Shown piece after piece: positions 24,881-34,931 of a DNA stretch of 64,000 bases; within the stretch, counting starts at the first letter, position 1, and every line of letters starts with the position of its first letter. The position numbers and the translations under genes are program-made. Under the pieces are notes generated by a model. The model did not search any database. It was not told the DNA's origin and was given only the letters and a program-made list of their open reading frames with translations. This stretch comes from Verticiella alkaliphila (GTDB lineage: Bacteria > Pseudomonadota > Gammaproteobacteria > Burkholderiales > Burkholderiaceae_B): the NCBI RefSeq assembly GCF_018904615.1, contig NZ_JADCNH010000001.1:62001-126000 (forward strand). The letters run 5' to 3'.

Positions 24881-26742
24881 CAGGCCAGTTCGTCGAGTTT
24901 GCGGCCGGTCAATGCGGCCCGGATGCTGCGGTCCATGCGGCGCGCAGCAAAGGTGTCAGTGGCCTGGGACAAGGCCGCGATGGCCTCGCGGATGGCCTGC
25001 GTGTCGTCGCCCGCGGCCTTGGCCCGCAAGGATTCGCGTTCGGCGTCCAGTGCAGCACGCTCGGCCTCGTCCAGCAGATCGCCGTCGGCCGCCAGCGCAG
25101 CTGCCACGGCTTCATCGAGACGGCGGGCCTCGACCTGCTGCTCGCGCAGCGCGCGCGCCCGCATGTCGTCGTCCGCGCGGTTCATGCCGTCTTGCAGCAT
25201 GGTGGCCACCTCATCGTCGGTCAGACCGTAGGAAGGCTTGACGCTGATGTTGGCCTGCACGCCCGTGCTCTCTTCGGTGGCCGTCACCGCCAGCACGCCA
25301 TCGGCATCCACCTGGAACGTGACGCGAATGCGCGCAGCGCCCGCCACCATGGGCGGAATACCGCGCAGCTCGAAGCGCGCGAGCGAGCGGCAGTCGTCAA
25401 CCAACTCGCGCTCGCCCTGCACCACGTGAATCGCCATGGCCGTCTGGCCATCCTTGAAGGTGGTGAACTCCTGGGCACGCGCCACGGGAATCGTCGTGTT
25501 GCGATCGATGACGCGCTCGACCAGCCCGCCCATGGTTTCCAGACCCAGGGACAGCGGGATTACGTCGAGCAGCAGCCAGTCTTCGCCTGGTGCGCCATTG
25601 CCAGCGAGCAGATTGGCCTGCATCGCCGCGCCCAGCGCCACGACCTGGTCCGGATCGAGGTCGATCAGCGGTTCGCGGCCGAAGAGTTCGCCCACGGCAC
25701 GGCGCACGGCCGGCGTGCGCGTGGCTCCGCCCACCATCACCACGCCTGCCACGGCATCCGCCGCCAGATCCGCGTCGCGCAGCGTGCGGCGCACCGTCTG
25801 CAGCGTACGACGGATCAGCGGCTCGGCAAGTGCCTCGAAGGCAGCGCGGGTGAGCGTGTCATTCAGCTCGCGGCCATCGTCGAGCGTGGCGTGCAGCGCC
25901 GCCGATTCGACGCTGGACAGCTGCTCACGCGCCGCGCGCACCGCCACCTGCAGCGAGCGCAGCGCGCGCGGCGAGAGCGTGCCCAGCGCATGCCTTGCGA
26001 TGAGGTCATTGGTCAGGACGTCATCCAGATCATCCCCGCCCAATGCCGTGTCCCCACCGGTGGCGATGACTTCGAACACGCCCTTGGACAGACGCAGGAT
26101 CGAAATGTCGAAGGTGCCGCCGCCCAGGTCGTAGACGGCGTAGACGCCTTCCACACCATGGTCCAGGCCATAGGCGATCGCCGCGGCCGTCGGCTCGTTG
26201 AGCAGGCGCAGCACGTTCAGGCCTGCCAGACGCGCGGCGTCCTTGGTGGCCTGGCGTTGCGTGTCGTCGAAGTACGCGGGCACCGTGATCACGGCACCGA
26301 CGAGATCGTCACCCAGCACATCCTCCGCACGCTGGCGCAGCTTGGCCAGGATCTGCGCGGAGACTTCCACGGGGCTGATCTCGCCGTGATCCGTGGCAAT
26401 GCGCAGCATGCCGGGCGCCTGCACGAAACGATACGGCGTGCCCTCGGTGCGGGCATCGGCCGCGCTGCGACCCATGAAGCGCTTCACCGACACGATGGTA
26501 TTGAGCGGATCTTCGCGCTGTGCAGCGAGCGCCGGCGCACCGATGTCCACCGCGCCACCGGCGCGATAACGCACGGCCGAGGGCAGCAACACCGCCCCGC
26601 TCTCGTCAGCCAGCACCTCGGCCGCGCCGCTGCGCACGGCAGCCACGAGCGAGTGGGTTGTACCCAGGTCGATCCCCACCGCCAGACGCCGCTGGTGGGG
26701 TGCCGGCGCCATGCCGGGCTCGGAAATCTGCAGTAAAGCCAT
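24880..26742 (-). CDS. hscA: Fe-S assembly chaperone HscA (Hsp70)
   Basis: 620 residues, matching the E. coli length of about 616. The ATPase domain begins [17 protein letters not shown] and has the phosphate loops [13 protein letters not shown] and [14 protein letters not shown] substrate-binding domain and helical lid occupy the last third. It transfers the cluster from IscU together with HscB. The start at 26742 has GAGGA upstream; an open frame continues back but without homology. Placed between hscB and fdx as in most proteobacteria. Confidence 0.95.
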   Translation of the reverse strand: MALLQISEPGMAPAPHQRRLAVGIDLGTTHSLVAAVRSGAAEVLADESGAVLLPSAVRYRAGGAVDIGAPALAAQREDPLNTIVSVKRFMGRSAADARTEGTPYRFVQAPGMLRIATDHGEISPVEVSAQILAKLRQRAEDVLGDDLVGAVITVPAYFDDTQRQATKDAARLAGLNVLRLLNEPTAAAIAYGLDHGVEGVYAVYDLGGGTFDISILRLSKGVFEVIATGGDTALGGDDLDDVLTNDLIARHALGTLSPRALRSLQVAVRAAREQLSSVESAALHATLDDGRELNDTLTRAAFEALAEPLIRRTLQTVRRTLRDADLAADAVAGVVMVGGATRTPAVRRAVGELFGREPLIDLDPDQVVALGAAMQANLLAGNGAPGEDWLLLDVIPLSLGLETMGGLVERVIDRNTTIPVARAQEFTTFKDGQTAMAIHVVQGERELVDDCRSLARFELRGIPPMVAGAARIRVTFQVDADGVLAVTATEESTGVQANISVKPSYGLTDDEVATMLQDGMNRADDDMRARALREQQVEARRLDEAVAAALAADGDLLDEAERAALDAERESLRAKAAGDDTQAIREAIAALSQATDTFAARRMDRSIRAALTGRKLDELA

Positions 26743-26810
26743 AACAGTCCTCGGGTGGGGCCCTGCCCCGTCGTTGCGCGTGGCCGGCGGCGCCCACCCG
26801 GTCGTGAGTT

Positions 26811-27356
26811 CTAGTCGGAAGCGGCGTCGTCTACCTGATCCGCGAGTCGTTCGAGGAACATCCATTCCCGGATGCGCCCCACGGCCGCGGCCGCATCAGG
26901 CGGATCCGCGTCCAGAAGGCCCGCCACCGCGGACAGGACCTCGGCGCGCGCAGCCTGGATGTCGCGGTGCAAGCTGTCGAACGCGTCCGCCGTGCCTGCG
27001 CTGCGCGCGTCATCCAGCGCCTCGTGCCACTGCATCTGCTGCATGAGGAAAGCCGGCGCCATCGCGGTGTTGCTCTCGGCCTGGATGGGCGACCCATGCA
27101 ACTCGCACAGATAGCGCGCCCGCGCGAGCGGCGACTTCAGCGTGCGGTAGGCCTCGTTCACCCGAGACGCCCACTGCATGGCCACGCGCCGCTCGGCGTC
27201 CGACGCCGTGGCGAAGCGATCCGGATGGACTTTCGCCTGCAGCTCGCGCCAGGCGGCGTCGAGCCGCGCGGCATCCACCTGAAACCGCCGGGGCAACCCC
27301 AGCAGCGCGAAATGATCGAGGTCTCGCCCCGAAGCGGAATCCTGGCGCACGATCAA
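26811..27356 (-). CDS. hscB: Fe-S assembly co-chaperone HscB
   Basis: About 181 residues. The J domain (about residues 13-85) contains HPD at about 44-46 (KVHPDRFA), which stimulates HscA ATPase. The C-terminal helical part recruits IscU. Start is uncertain: TTG at 27356 overlaps the iscA stop codon by 4 bases, and GTG at 27350 is nearly as good. Homology becomes clear at [11 protein letters not shown]. Gap to hscA is 68 bases. Confidence 0.92.
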   Translation of the reverse strand: MIVRQDSASGRDLDHFALLGLPRRFQVDAARLDAAWRELQAKVHPDRFATASDAERRVAMQWASRVNEAYRTLKSPLARARYLCELHGSPIQAESNTAMAPAFLMQQMQWHEALDDARSAGTADAFDSLHRDIQAARAEVLSAVAGLLDADPPDAAAAVGRIREWMFLERLADQVDDAASD

Positions 27357-27676
27357 ACGGTGAAGGACTCGCCGCAGCCGCACTGCGCCTTCTCGTTGGG
27401 ATTGTGAAAGCGAAAGCCCTCATTCAACCCTTCCCGCGTGTAATCGAGCTCCATGCCCGCCAGATACGGCAAGCTTTTCGGATCGATATACACCTTCACG
27501 CCGTGGCTCTCGAACATGCTGTCCGTCGCGTCGGCATCGTCGACGAACTCCAGCTTGTAGGCCAGGCCCGAGCAGCCGGTGGTCCGCACGCCCAGGCGCA
27601 GCCCGATGCCTTTGCCCCGCTTCTGCAGGTAGCGCTCGACGTGGCGCGCGGCGTTCTCGGTCAAAGCAATGGACAT
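27353..27676 (-). CDS. iscA: A-type Fe-S carrier IscA
   Basis: 107 residues. The three ligand cysteines are Cys35 (TTGCSGLAY), Cys99 and Cys101 (QCGCGESF). Carries Fe-S clusters from the IscU scaffold to targets. Between iscU (13-base gap) and hscB (4-base overlap) in the isc operon. Confidence 0.96.
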   Translation of the reverse strand: MSIALTENAARHVERYLQKRGKGIGLRLGVRTTGCSGLAYKLEFVDDADATDSMFESHGVKVYIDPKSLPYLAGMELDYTREGLNEGFRFHNPNEKAQCGCGESFTV

Positions 27677-27689
27677 GGCTCCCCCTGCC

Positions 27690-28072
27690 TTACTCGGCGT
27701 TCTTGTTGCGGTAATCCTCGACCGCAGCCTTGATGGCGTCCTCGGCCAGGATCGAGCAGTGGATCTTCACAGGCGGCAGCGCGAGCTCCTGCGCGATGTC
27801 CGTGTTGCGGATGTGCAGCGCCTCGTCGAGCGTCTTGCCCTTGACCCACTCGGTGATGAGCGAGCTCGAGGCAATGGCCGAGCCACAGCCATACGTCTTG
27901 AAGCGGGCATCCTCGATGACGCCGCCAGCGCCGACCTTGATCTGCAGCTTCATGACGTCGCCGCAGGCCGCGCGCCGACCATGCCGGTGCCAACGCCGGA
28001 TTCGTCCTTGGCGAAGCCGCCGACATTGCGCGGATTTTCGTAGTGATCGATGACCTTGTCGCTGTATGCCAT
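27690..28072 (-). CDS. iscU: Fe-S scaffold IscU (one-base frameshift)
   Basis: The scaffold on which IscS-derived sulfur and iron form the cluster. The ATG at 28072 starts [20 protein letters not shown] and runs correctly to residue 34 (GTGMVGA). It then shifts into RPAATS and a stop. One base lower, the correct frame resumes at [20 protein letters not shown] and runs to the normal end. Family members read [12 protein letters not shown] here; adding one G on the plus strand at 27970 restores exactly APACGD, including the first ligand Cys. The two later ligands (TYGCGSA and KIHCSIL) and the LPPVK motif that HscA binds are intact. Since iscU is the core of a full isc operon, a sequencing error is more likely than a pseudogene. 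Confidence 0.9.
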
Positions 28073-28082
28073 GGTGTTCTCC

Positions 28083-29294
28083 TTAGTGTGCAGCCCACTG
28101 CACCGTGTTCAGATCGATGCCCTCTTGCGCCATTTCCCAGAGCGGGGACATGTCCCGCAGCTTGGCGATGCGCTGCTTGATGAGGTCGATCGCGAAGTCG
28201 ATGTGCGCTTCGGTGGTGAAACGGCCCATGCTGAAGCGGATCGAGCTATGGGCGAGTTCGTCGTTGCGGCCCAGGGCGCGCAACACGTAGGACGGCTCCA
28301 GACTCGCCGAGGTGCAGGCCGAGCCGCTGGACACCGCGAGCTCCTTGATGCCCATGATGAGCGATTCACCTTCGACGTAGTTGAAGCTGACGTTCAGGTT
28401 GTGCGGGACGCGGCGCTCGATGTCGCCATTGAGGTAGACCTCTTGCATGTCCGACACGCCGTTCCAGAGACGATCGCGCAGCATGCGCACGCGCTCGTTC
28501 TCGGTGGTCATCTCCACACGGGCCAGACGGAAGGCCTCACCCATGCCGACGATCTGATGCGGCGCCAGCGTGCCCGAACGGAAACCACGCTCGTGGCCGC
28601 CACCGTGCATCTGCGCCTCGATGCGCACGCGCGGCTTGCGGCGCACGTACAAGGCACCGATCCCCTTCGGGCCGTACGTCTTGTGGGCCGAGAAGGACAT
28701 GAGATCGACCTTCTGCGTTTGCAGGTCGATGGCGATCTTGCCCGTGGCCTGCGCAGCATCCACGTGGAAGATGATGCCCTTGTCGCGGCAGATCTCGCCA
28801 ATCTGGTCGATGTCCTGAATGACGCCAATCTCGTTGTTCACCGACATCACCGACACGAGGATGGTGTCCGGGCGCAGTGCCTTCTTGAACACCTCGATGT
28901 CGATGAGGCCGTTCTCCTGCACATCCAGGTAGGTGACCTCGAAGCCCTGGCGCTCGAGTTCGCGACAGGTGTCGAGCACGGCCTTGTGCTCGGTCTTGAC
29001 CGTGATGATGTGCTTGCCGCGCTCGGCATAGAAGTGCGCCGCGCCCTTGATGGCGAGGTTGTCCGATTCCGTGGCGCCGGACGTCCAGATGATTTCGCGA
29101 GGATCGGCATTGACCAGCGCGGCCACCTCGGCGCGCGCAGCCTCGACGGCCTCTTCGGCTTCCCAGCCGATCGCGTGGCTGCGCGAGGCCGGATTACCGT
29201 AACGCTCGACGAGCCAGGGAATCATCTTCTCCGCCACGCGCGGATCGACGGGCGTGGTCGCGGAGTAATCGAAATAAATCGGTTTGGTGCTCAT
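28083..29294 (-). CDS. iscS: cysteine desulfurase IscS
   Basis: 403 residues, full length. PLP lysine is Lys205 ([12 protein letters not shown]). The persulfide-carrying active-site cysteine is Cys327 ([14 protein letters not shown]) on its mobile loop. Converts cysteine to alanine and passes sulfur to IscU and to tRNA thiolation enzymes. Second gene of the operon, between iscR (43-base gap) and iscU (10-base gap). Confidence 0.97.
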   Translation of the reverse strand: MSTKPIYFDYSATTPVDPRVAEKMIPWLVERYGNPASRSHAIGWEAEEAVEAARAEVAALVNADPREIIWTSGATESDNLAIKGAAHFYAERGKHIITVKTEHKAVLDTCRELERQGFEVTYLDVQENGLIDIEVFKKALRPDTILVSVMSVNNEIGVIQDIDQIGEICRDKGIIFHVDAAQATGKIAIDLQTQKVDLMSFSAHKTYGPKGIGALYVRRKPRVRIEAQMHGGGHERGFRSGTLAPHQIVGMGEAFRLARVEMTTENERVRMLRDRLWNGVSDMQEVYLNGDIERRVPHNLNVSFNYVEGESLIMGIKELAVSSGSACTSASLEPSYVLRALGRNDELAHSSIRFSMGRFTTEAHIDFAIDLIKQRIAKLRDMSPLWEMAQEGIDLNTVQWAAH

Positions 29295-29337
29295 ACCGTC
29301 CTCAACGAATGCAATTCTGTGAAACGCCCTTGACCGC

Positions 29338-29850
29338 TCAACACGGTAGAGGCGACGCCGGCGTGGCAGCAGGGCCGGTGCGCTGCGTCATGCGGACCGA
29401 GCGGGCCTTGGTGGCCTCCTCGAGCTCGCGCATGCGCTGCTGATCGGCCAGATCCTGCAGGGACACGGAATCCAGGTATTCCAGCATCTTGCGATTGAGC
29501 GTGGACCACAACTCGTGCGTCATGCACTTGCCACGCAAGCCATCCGTACCGCGAGTGCAGTCCTTCTTGCCACCACAATCCGTGGCATCCAGGGGCTCGT
29601 CCACGGCGAAGATGATGTCTGCCACCGTGACTTCACGGGCCAGCCGGGCGAGCGAATAACCCCCGCCCGGCCCGCGCACGCTGTCCACGAGTTCGTGACG
29701 GCGCAACTTGCCGAAGAGCTGCTCGAGATACGAGAGGGAAATGTTCTGCCGTTCGCTGATCGCTGACAACGTCACCGGGCCGCTGTGCTGACGCAGCGCC
29801 AGATCGATCATGGCGGTGACCGCGAACCTGCCTTTTGTCGTTAGCCGCAT
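29338..29850 (-). CDS. iscR: Fe-S-sensing regulator IscR (Rrf2 family)
   Basis: 170 residues. Winged helix in residues 1-80 ([49 protein letters not shown]). Likely [2Fe-2S] ligands are Cys92, Cys98 and Cys109 plus His112 (CMTHELW). Spacing between second and third Cys is 10 residues, compared with 5 in E. coli, an insertion of 5. Heads the isc operon and presumably represses it when holo; a type-1-like IscR site lies just upstream. Confidence 0.95.
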   Translation of the reverse strand: MRLTTKGRFAVTAMIDLALRQHSGPVTLSAISERQNISLSYLEQLFGKLRRHELVDSVRGPGGGYSLARLAREVTVADIIFAVDEPLDATDCGGKKDCTRGTDGLRGKCMTHELWSTLNRKMLEYLDSVSLQDLADQQRMRELEEATKARSVRMTQRTGPAATPASPLPC

Positions 29851-29858
29851 GGTGAGAA

Positions 29859-29883
29859 ATCCCCAACAATTTAGTCAAGTATA
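29859..29883 (-). promoter_or_regulatory. IscR type-1-like operator overlapping the isc promoter
   Basis: On the minus strand the sequence ATACTTGACTAAATTGTTGG resembles the type-1 IscR consensus (ATAnnTGACTaaaTAGTC...), with a strong left half-site and a weak right half. It lies 9-33 bases before the iscR start. It overlaps a TATACT hexamer (29878-29883) that may be the -10 element, the expected arrangement for autorepression. Confidence 0.55.
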
Positions 29884-29968
29884 CCAGGAACCCGACCAAA
29901 TCACTAGGGAATACGGGCAAAAACATCGCGCCCTTGGGCGCGATATCGATACTCAGTGGCAGGAGCGA

Positions 29969-30457
29969 TCAGGCAGCCTGATACTGCGTGGCACGCTTGC
30001 GCACCAGCTCCAGCACGCCCTGGCAGGCGTCGCCGACATAGTCGAGCGCCTTATTGAAGCCCTCCGGCCCGCCATAATACGGATCCGGCACCGTGGCCTC
30101 TTCGTATTCATTGGCAAAGCGCATGAGCAGCATCAGCTTGTGCTGATAGGCTTTCGGGCACTGCTGCTGGAGTGCAGCGAGGTTGTCCCAGTCCATGGCG
30201 AGGATGAGGTCGAAGTCGTGGAAATCTTCCGGCCGCACCTGACGAGCAGTGTGCGCGGAAATATCCAGGCCCCGTTTTCGTGCAGCGGCCAGTGCGCGAG
30301 CATCGGCGCTTTCACCAATATGGAACGCGTGAGTGCCGGCGGACTCGACACGCACCAAATCGGTCAACCCGGCCTCGTCAGCCATATGCTGGAACGCCAT
30401 CTGCGCGCTCGGGGAGCGGCAGACATTGCCCATACTTACGAAAAGAACCTTGGTCAT
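29969..30457 (-). CDS. low-molecular-weight protein tyrosine phosphatase-like, nucleophile Cys replaced by Ser
   Basis: 162 residues of the LMW-PTP fold. The P-loop reads VSMGNVCRSP; in active enzymes it is VCxGNICRSP with the first Cys as nucleophile (C-x5-R). Here residue 8 is Ser (codon AGT), while the second Cys (13), Arg14 and Ser15 are kept. The general acid loop VPDPYYGG (Asp125) is intact. By family knowledge a Ser at this site nearly abolishes catalysis but may still bind phosphotyrosine. The start is either of two adjacent ATGs (30460 or 30457). It lies between iscR and uvrB on the same strand; its function is not evident from neighbours. Confidence 0.88.
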   Translation of the reverse strand: MTKVLFVSMGNVCRSPSAQMAFQHMADEAGLTDLVRVESAGTHAFHIGESADARALAAARKRGLDISAHTARQVRPEDFHDFDLILAMDWDNLAALQQQCPKAYQHKLMLLMRFANEYEEATVPDPYYGGPEGFNKALDYVGDACQGVLELVRKRATQYQAA

Positions 30458-30669
30458 CATGGTGCAAAGTGTGAGGGAAAACCCGATATATTTCAAGCCT
30501 TTTTTATAGGCCAGACCGGTTTCGAGCATGCAACAGAACCTGTCCAAAAGGCCCATCCAGAACGGTTCGACCGCGAGCGACAACACACTGTTGCCAACCC
30601 GCGGCGAGTGGCAGTAATGCACTCCGAATCACCCCAAAACCAAGAACTTGCGGCTCCCGGATCGCACCA

Positions 30670-32727
30670 TCATGGTGCATTCGACGTGACCCCTTCGATG
30701 GCCGCACCACCCGCCGCGCCAAACGCCTGCTGCTTGAGCTGGCCAAGCTGATCGCGCAAGCGGGCAGCCTGTTCGAACTCCAGATTGCGTGCATGCTCGA
30801 GCATGGCTTTCTCCAGGCGCTTGATCTCGCGAGCCAACTGCTTCTCGCTCATCGTGCCCGCCTGCGGCTCTGCCACCGCAGTGACCATGTCGTCGCCTGC
30901 CACCACACCGTCGATGAGATCGCGGATTTCCTTGCGCACCCCGGCCGGCACGATGCCGTTCTCGGTGTTGAACGCCATCTGCTTTTCGCGGCGGCGCCCG
31001 GTTTCGTCCAGCGCGCGATGCATTGAATCGGTCATCTGGTCGGCGTACAGGATGGCCCGCCCATTCAGATTGCGCGCGGCCCGGCCGATGGTCTGGATGA
31101 GACTGCGCTCGGACCGCAGGAAACCTTCCTTGTCCGCATCCAGAATGGCGACCAGCGACACTTCCGGGATATCCAGGCCTTCCCGCAGCAGGTTGATGCC
31201 CACTAGCACGTCGAACACGCCCATGCGCAAGTCGCGAATGATCTCGACCCGCTCCACGGTATCGATGTCCGAGTGCAGATAGCGCACCTTCACGCCATTC
31301 TCGGTCAGGTATTCGGTCAGGTCCTCGGCCATGCGCTTGGTGAGCGTCGTGATGAGCACGCGCTCCTGCAACTGCACGCGCGTGTGGATCTCGCCCAGCA
31401 CGTCGTCGATCTGCGTGCTCGCCGGCCGCACTTCCACGATCGGGTCCACGAGCCCCGTAGGCCGCACCACCTGTTCGACGACCTGGTCCGCATGCTCCTT
31501 CTCGTACGCGGCCGGCGTGGCAGACACGAACACGCATTGCCGCATGCGGGTCTCGAATTCATCCAGCCGCAACGGACGATTGTCGAGCGCAGAGGGCAAC
31601 CGGAAACCGTAGTTGACCAGGTTGAACTTGCGCGCGTGATCGCCCTTGTACATGCCGCCCAGCTGGCCGATGGTGACGTGGCTCTCGTCGATGAACATCA
31701 ACGCATCCTGCGGCAGGTAATCGACGAGCGTGGGCGGCGGATCCCCCGGGCGGGCGCCTGAAAGATGCCGGCTGTAGTTCTCGATTCCCTTGCAGAAGCC
31801 GAGCTCCTGGAGCATCTCCAGGTCGAAGCGCGTGCGCTGCTCCAGGCGCTGGGCCTCCACGAGCTTGCCTTCGTCGTAGAACACCTTGAGCCGGTCACGC
31901 AGCTCGTCCTTGATGTTCTCGATGGCGCGCATCACCGTCTCGCGTGGCGTCACGTAGTGCGAGCCAGGATAGACCGTGAATCGTGGGATCTTCTGACGCA
32001 CGCGCCCCGTGAGCGGGTCGAAGAGCTCGAGGGTCTCGATCTCGTCGTCGAAGAGACTCACGCGCACCGCGAGCTCGGCGTGCTCGGCCGGGAAGATGTC
32101 GATGGTCTCGCCGCGCACGCGGAAACTGCCGCGCGTGAAATCCACGTCGTTGCGGGTGTACTGCATGGCCACGAGCCGCTTCAAGATATCGCGCTGGCCG
32201 AGGTTGTCCCCTGTGCGCAGCGTCATCACCATGGCGTGGTAATCGTTCGGATTACCGATACCGTAGATGCACGACACCGTGGCCACGATGACCGTGTCGC
32301 GGCGCTCGAGCAGACTCTTGGTGGCCGAGAGGCGCATCTGTTCGATGTGCTCGTTGACCGAGGAATCCTTCTCGATGAAGAGATCGCGCGAGGGCACGTA
32401 GGCCTCGGGCTGGTAGTAGTCGTAATAGGAGACGAAATACTCGACCGCATTGCGCGGGAAGAACTCGCGCATCTCCGAATAGAGCTGCGCGGCGAGTGTC
32501 TTGTTGGGCGCAATGACCAGGGCCGGGCGCCCGAGCTGGGCGATGGTGTTAGCCATGGTGTAGGTCTTGCCGGAGCCCGTCACGCCCAGGAGGGTCTGGT
32601 ACATGAGACCATCGCGCACACCCTGCACGAGGCCCTCAATGGCCCGCGGCTGGTCGCCTGCGGGCGGGTAAGGCTGGTAGAGCTGGAACGGGCTGTCCGG
32701 GTAACGAACGAAGCCGGAATCGGACAT
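30670..32727 (-). CDS. uvrB: excinuclease ABC subunit B
   Basis: 685 residues, the usual length. Walker A is GVTGSGKT at 48-55. The beta-hairpin with [12 protein letters not shown] inserts into damaged DNA. Helicase motifs follow ([29 protein letters not shown]), and a C-terminal UVR domain binds UvrC ([18 protein letters not shown]). Nucleotide excision repair with UvrA and UvrC. The start at 32727 is where homology begins. A LexA-like box lies 50 bases upstream, so SOS induction is likely. Confidence 0.97.
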   Translation of the reverse strand: MSDSGFVRYPDSPFQLYQPYPPAGDQPRAIEGLVQGVRDGLMYQTLLGVTGSGKTYTMANTIAQLGRPALVIAPNKTLAAQLYSEMREFFPRNAVEYFVSYYDYYQPEAYVPSRDLFIEKDSSVNEHIEQMRLSATKSLLERRDTVIVATVSCIYGIGNPNDYHAMVMTLRTGDNLGQRDILKRLVAMQYTRNDVDFTRGSFRVRGETIDIFPAEHAELAVRVSLFDDEIETLELFDPLTGRVRQKIPRFTVYPGSHYVTPRETVMRAIENIKDELRDRLKVFYDEGKLVEAQRLEQRTRFDLEMLQELGFCKGIENYSRHLSGARPGDPPPTLVDYLPQDALMFIDESHVTIGQLGGMYKGDHARKFNLVNYGFRLPSALDNRPLRLDEFETRMRQCVFVSATPAAYEKEHADQVVEQVVRPTGLVDPIVEVRPASTQIDDVLGEIHTRVQLQERVLITTLTKRMAEDLTEYLTENGVKVRYLHSDIDTVERVEIIRDLRMGVFDVLVGINLLREGLDIPEVSLVAILDADKEGFLRSERSLIQTIGRAARNLNGRAILYADQMTDSMHRALDETGRRREKQMAFNTENGIVPAGVRKEIRDLIDGVVAGDDMVTAVAEPQAGTMSEKQLAREIKRLEKAMLEHARNLEFEQAARLRDQLGQLKQQAFGAAGGAAIEGVTSNAP

Positions 32728-32776
32728 GCTAGACTCTTCGATTGAGACGCAACCGGCCATTTTCGCGCCGAAACTG

Positions 32777-32792
32777 CTGTATATCAAGCCAG
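32777..32792. promoter_or_regulatory. LexA-like SOS box upstream of uvrB
   Basis: CTGTATATCAAGCCAG fits the LexA pattern CTGT-N8-ACAG with one mismatch in the right half. It is placed 50-65 bases before the uvrB start, over a possible -35 element TTGATA on the minus strand. uvrB is LexA-controlled in E. coli. Confidence 0.5.
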
Positions 32793-32842
32793 TTCTTTGC
32801 GTCTTACATCCCGTTTCCTGCCCTCGCGTCCCGTACCCGCCT

Positions 32843-34045
32843 ATGTCGAGCTCCCTTCTTTCCGCCATCGAAATGGCCCCCCGTGATCCCATCCTGGGTC
32901 TGAACGAGCAATTCAATGCTGATACTCGTTCCACCAAGGTGAATCTGGGCGTGGGCGTGTACTACGACGACCAGGGCCGAATTCCGCTGCTGCGCGCCGT
33001 GCGCCAAGCCGAGGCCGCGCGTCTCGAGGCCGCCGCTGCCCGTGGCTACCTGCCGATCGAAGGCATTGCTGCCTACAACCAGGCCGTGCAGAAGCTGCTG
33101 CTGGGCAATGACGCCAAGGCAATCGCCGAAGGTCGTCTGGTCACCGTCCAGGCCCTGGGCGGCACGGGTGCCCTCAAGATCGGTGCCGATTTCCTGAAGC
33201 GCATCAGCCCGAACGCCAGCGTCGCGATCAGCGACCCCAGCTGGGAAAACCACCGTGCCCTGTTTGAAGGCGCCGGCTTCCCGGTGGTGAGCTACCCCTA
33301 CTACGACGCAGCCACGCACGGCGTGAAGTTCGACGCCATGCTCGAGGCCCTGCGTGCCCTGCCCGCGCAATCCATCGTCGTGCTGCACGCGTGCTGCCAC
33401 AACCCGACGGGCGTGGACCTGACCGATGCCCAGTGGGCCCAGGTCGTCGACGTGGTCAAGGCTGGTCAGCTGACCCCCTTCCTCGACATCGCTTACCAGG
33501 GCTTCGGTGACGGCATCGACTCTGACGCCGCCGCCGTGCGTCTGTTCGCCGATGCCGGCGTCACGATGTTCATCAGCTCGTCGTTCTCCAAGTCGTTCTC
33601 GCTGTACGGCGAGCGCGTCGGCGCCCTCACCATCGTGGCGGGCTCTGGCGACGAGGCCAAGCGCGTGCTGAGCCAGGTCAAGCGCGTGATCCGCACCAAC
33701 TACTCCAACCCGCCGACGCACGGCGGCACGGTGGTGGCCTCGGTGCTGAACGAAGCCGCGCTGCGCCAGGAATGGGAGACGGAACTCGCCGAGATGCGTG
33801 ACCGCATCCGCCTCATGCGCAAGGAGCTGGTCGAGAAGCTCGCCGCCCACGGCGCCAAGCAGGACTTCAGCTTCGTGCTGCAGCAACGCGGCATGTTCTC
33901 GTACTCCGGCCTCACGGCCGACCAAGTCGAGCGCCTGCGTGAAGAGCACGGCATCTATGCCGTGGCCACCGGCCGCATCTGCGTGGCCGCGCTGAACAGC
34001 CGCAACATCGACAACGTCGCCAAGGCGATCGCCGCCGTCCTCTGA
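32843..34045 (+). CDS. aromatic/aspartate aminotransferase (class I, TyrB/AspC type)
   Basis: 400 residues, the normal length of E. coli-type aspartate and tyrosine aminotransferases. PLP lysine is Lys250 in [16 protein letters not shown]. Also present are [35 protein letters not shown] and RGMFSYSGL. Transfers amino groups between aspartate or aromatic amino acids and 2-oxoglutarate; TyrB and AspC cannot be told apart by eye. Divergent from uvrB, ends in a strong terminator, no operon partner. Confidence 0.93.
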   Translation: MSSSLLSAIEMAPRDPILGLNEQFNADTRSTKVNLGVGVYYDDQGRIPLLRAVRQAEAARLEAAAARGYLPIEGIAAYNQAVQKLLLGNDAKAIAEGRLVTVQALGGTGALKIGADFLKRISPNASVAISDPSWENHRALFEGAGFPVVSYPYYDAATHGVKFDAMLEALRALPAQSIVVLHACCHNPTGVDLTDAQWAQVVDVVKAGQLTPFLDIAYQGFGDGIDSDAAAVRLFADAGVTMFISSSFSKSFSLYGERVGALTIVAGSGDEAKRVLSQVKRVIRTNYSNPPTHGGTVVASVLNEAALRQEWETELAEMRDRIRLMRKELVEKLAAHGAKQDFSFVLQQRGMFSYSGLTADQVERLREEHGIYAVATGRICVAALNSRNIDNVAKAIAAVL

Positions 34046-34068
34046 CCCCGGCCGACGCTTCGTCAACA

Positions 34069-34098
34069 GGCCCCGGCGCGCAAGCGTCGGGGCCTTTT
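34069..34098 (+). terminator. intrinsic terminator of the aminotransferase gene
   Basis: GGCCCCGGCGC pairs with GCGTCGGGGCC (one G-T pair), followed by TTTT, 24 bases after the stop codon. Confidence 0.85.
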
Positions 34099-34111
34099 GC
34101 TTGCCCGCGGG

Positions 34112-34924
34112 TCAGGCGCGACGCGGCCACCATCGGTGGCGCGTGAGCAGCAGCAGCGTCACGCCCATCGACACCGCGAGACCGGCCCCCAAGGCAGCCA
34201 GAGGCGGCCAGGTGCGCAGCGTCAGGGCAAGACACAAGCAGAAGCTGCCCAGGGCCAGCGTGCCCAGCAACGCCGAATGCAATGTGGCCGCCACGACCGG
34301 CCCGCCCATTTGCTGGTGGATCGTGAGCGCCATGACCGTGAAGCCGATCGGGAACGCCATCAGCAGCCCGGCGTCAGCGGGACCGAGCCAGGATGCCGCG
34401 GTGGTCACGGCTGCGACCAGCAGGCCCGCGAGGCCGCCACGCACCAGCAAGAGCACGACACCGGCCTTGCCCTTGGCACGGGGTGCCGCAGGCACGAACG
34501 GCCCCCCGATGCGCCAGGCAAGCCAGGTCGCCAAGGCGAACAGCGCCCCACCCGCGAGCGGCCACGCAGGCGCCTCGCGAAAGACCAGCGCCCCACAAGC
34601 CCAGGCGGAGAGCGCGGCCAGCAGCGACACCGCCGGACCGCGCCGGCTCGCGGCCACGATGTAGGCGAGCAAAAAGCACTGCGTCGCGCACAGCGAGAGC
34701 AGCGCGTACGCGGCTGCGTGCGCGGCGAAATCAGCCGGCGCCTGATGGGCGAGAAAAAAGAACCCGGGTCCCAGCACGATGGGCAGGCCCGCCAGGGCAC
34801 CACCGATCCTCGGCCCCAAGGCGCCCACAGCCCAGGAGATCGCCACCACCACCGCCGCGGTGGCGGCCATGCGCACAAGCATCGCCACCACCGGCACATC
34901 CGCCCACCACGAAGCCAAGCCCAC
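34112..34924 (-). CDS. polytopic inner-membrane protein, function unknown
   Basis: 270 residues, mostly hydrophobic, with about seven or eight membrane segments (for example AATAAVVVAISWAVGAL, LLVRGGLAGLLVAAV, LAALGAGLAVSMGVTLLLL). I do not recognise the family. It is the last gene of the minus-strand polysaccharide set, 7 bases after the glycosyltransferase gene, so a part in envelope polysaccharide handling is suggested by position only. Confidence 0.7.
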   Translation of the reverse strand: MGLASWWADVPVVAMLVRMAATAAVVVAISWAVGALGPRIGGALAGLPIVLGPGFFFLAHQAPADFAAHAAAYALLSLCATQCFLLAYIVAASRRGPAVSLLAALSAWACGALVFREAPAWPLAGGALFALATWLAWRIGGPFVPAAPRAKGKAGVVLLLVRGGLAGLLVAAVTTAASWLGPADAGLLMAFPIGFTVMALTIHQQMGGPVVAATLHSALLGTLALGSFCLCLALTLRTWPPLAALGAGLAVSMGVTLLLLTRHRWWPRRA

Positions 34925-34931
34925 GCCCCTT

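Noticed and set aside
27690-27953. A shortened 87-residue IscU starting at the internal ATG
   Set aside because: It would lack the first ligand Cys and the N-terminus; the upstream 34 residues are perfectly conserved, so a frameshift is the better reading.
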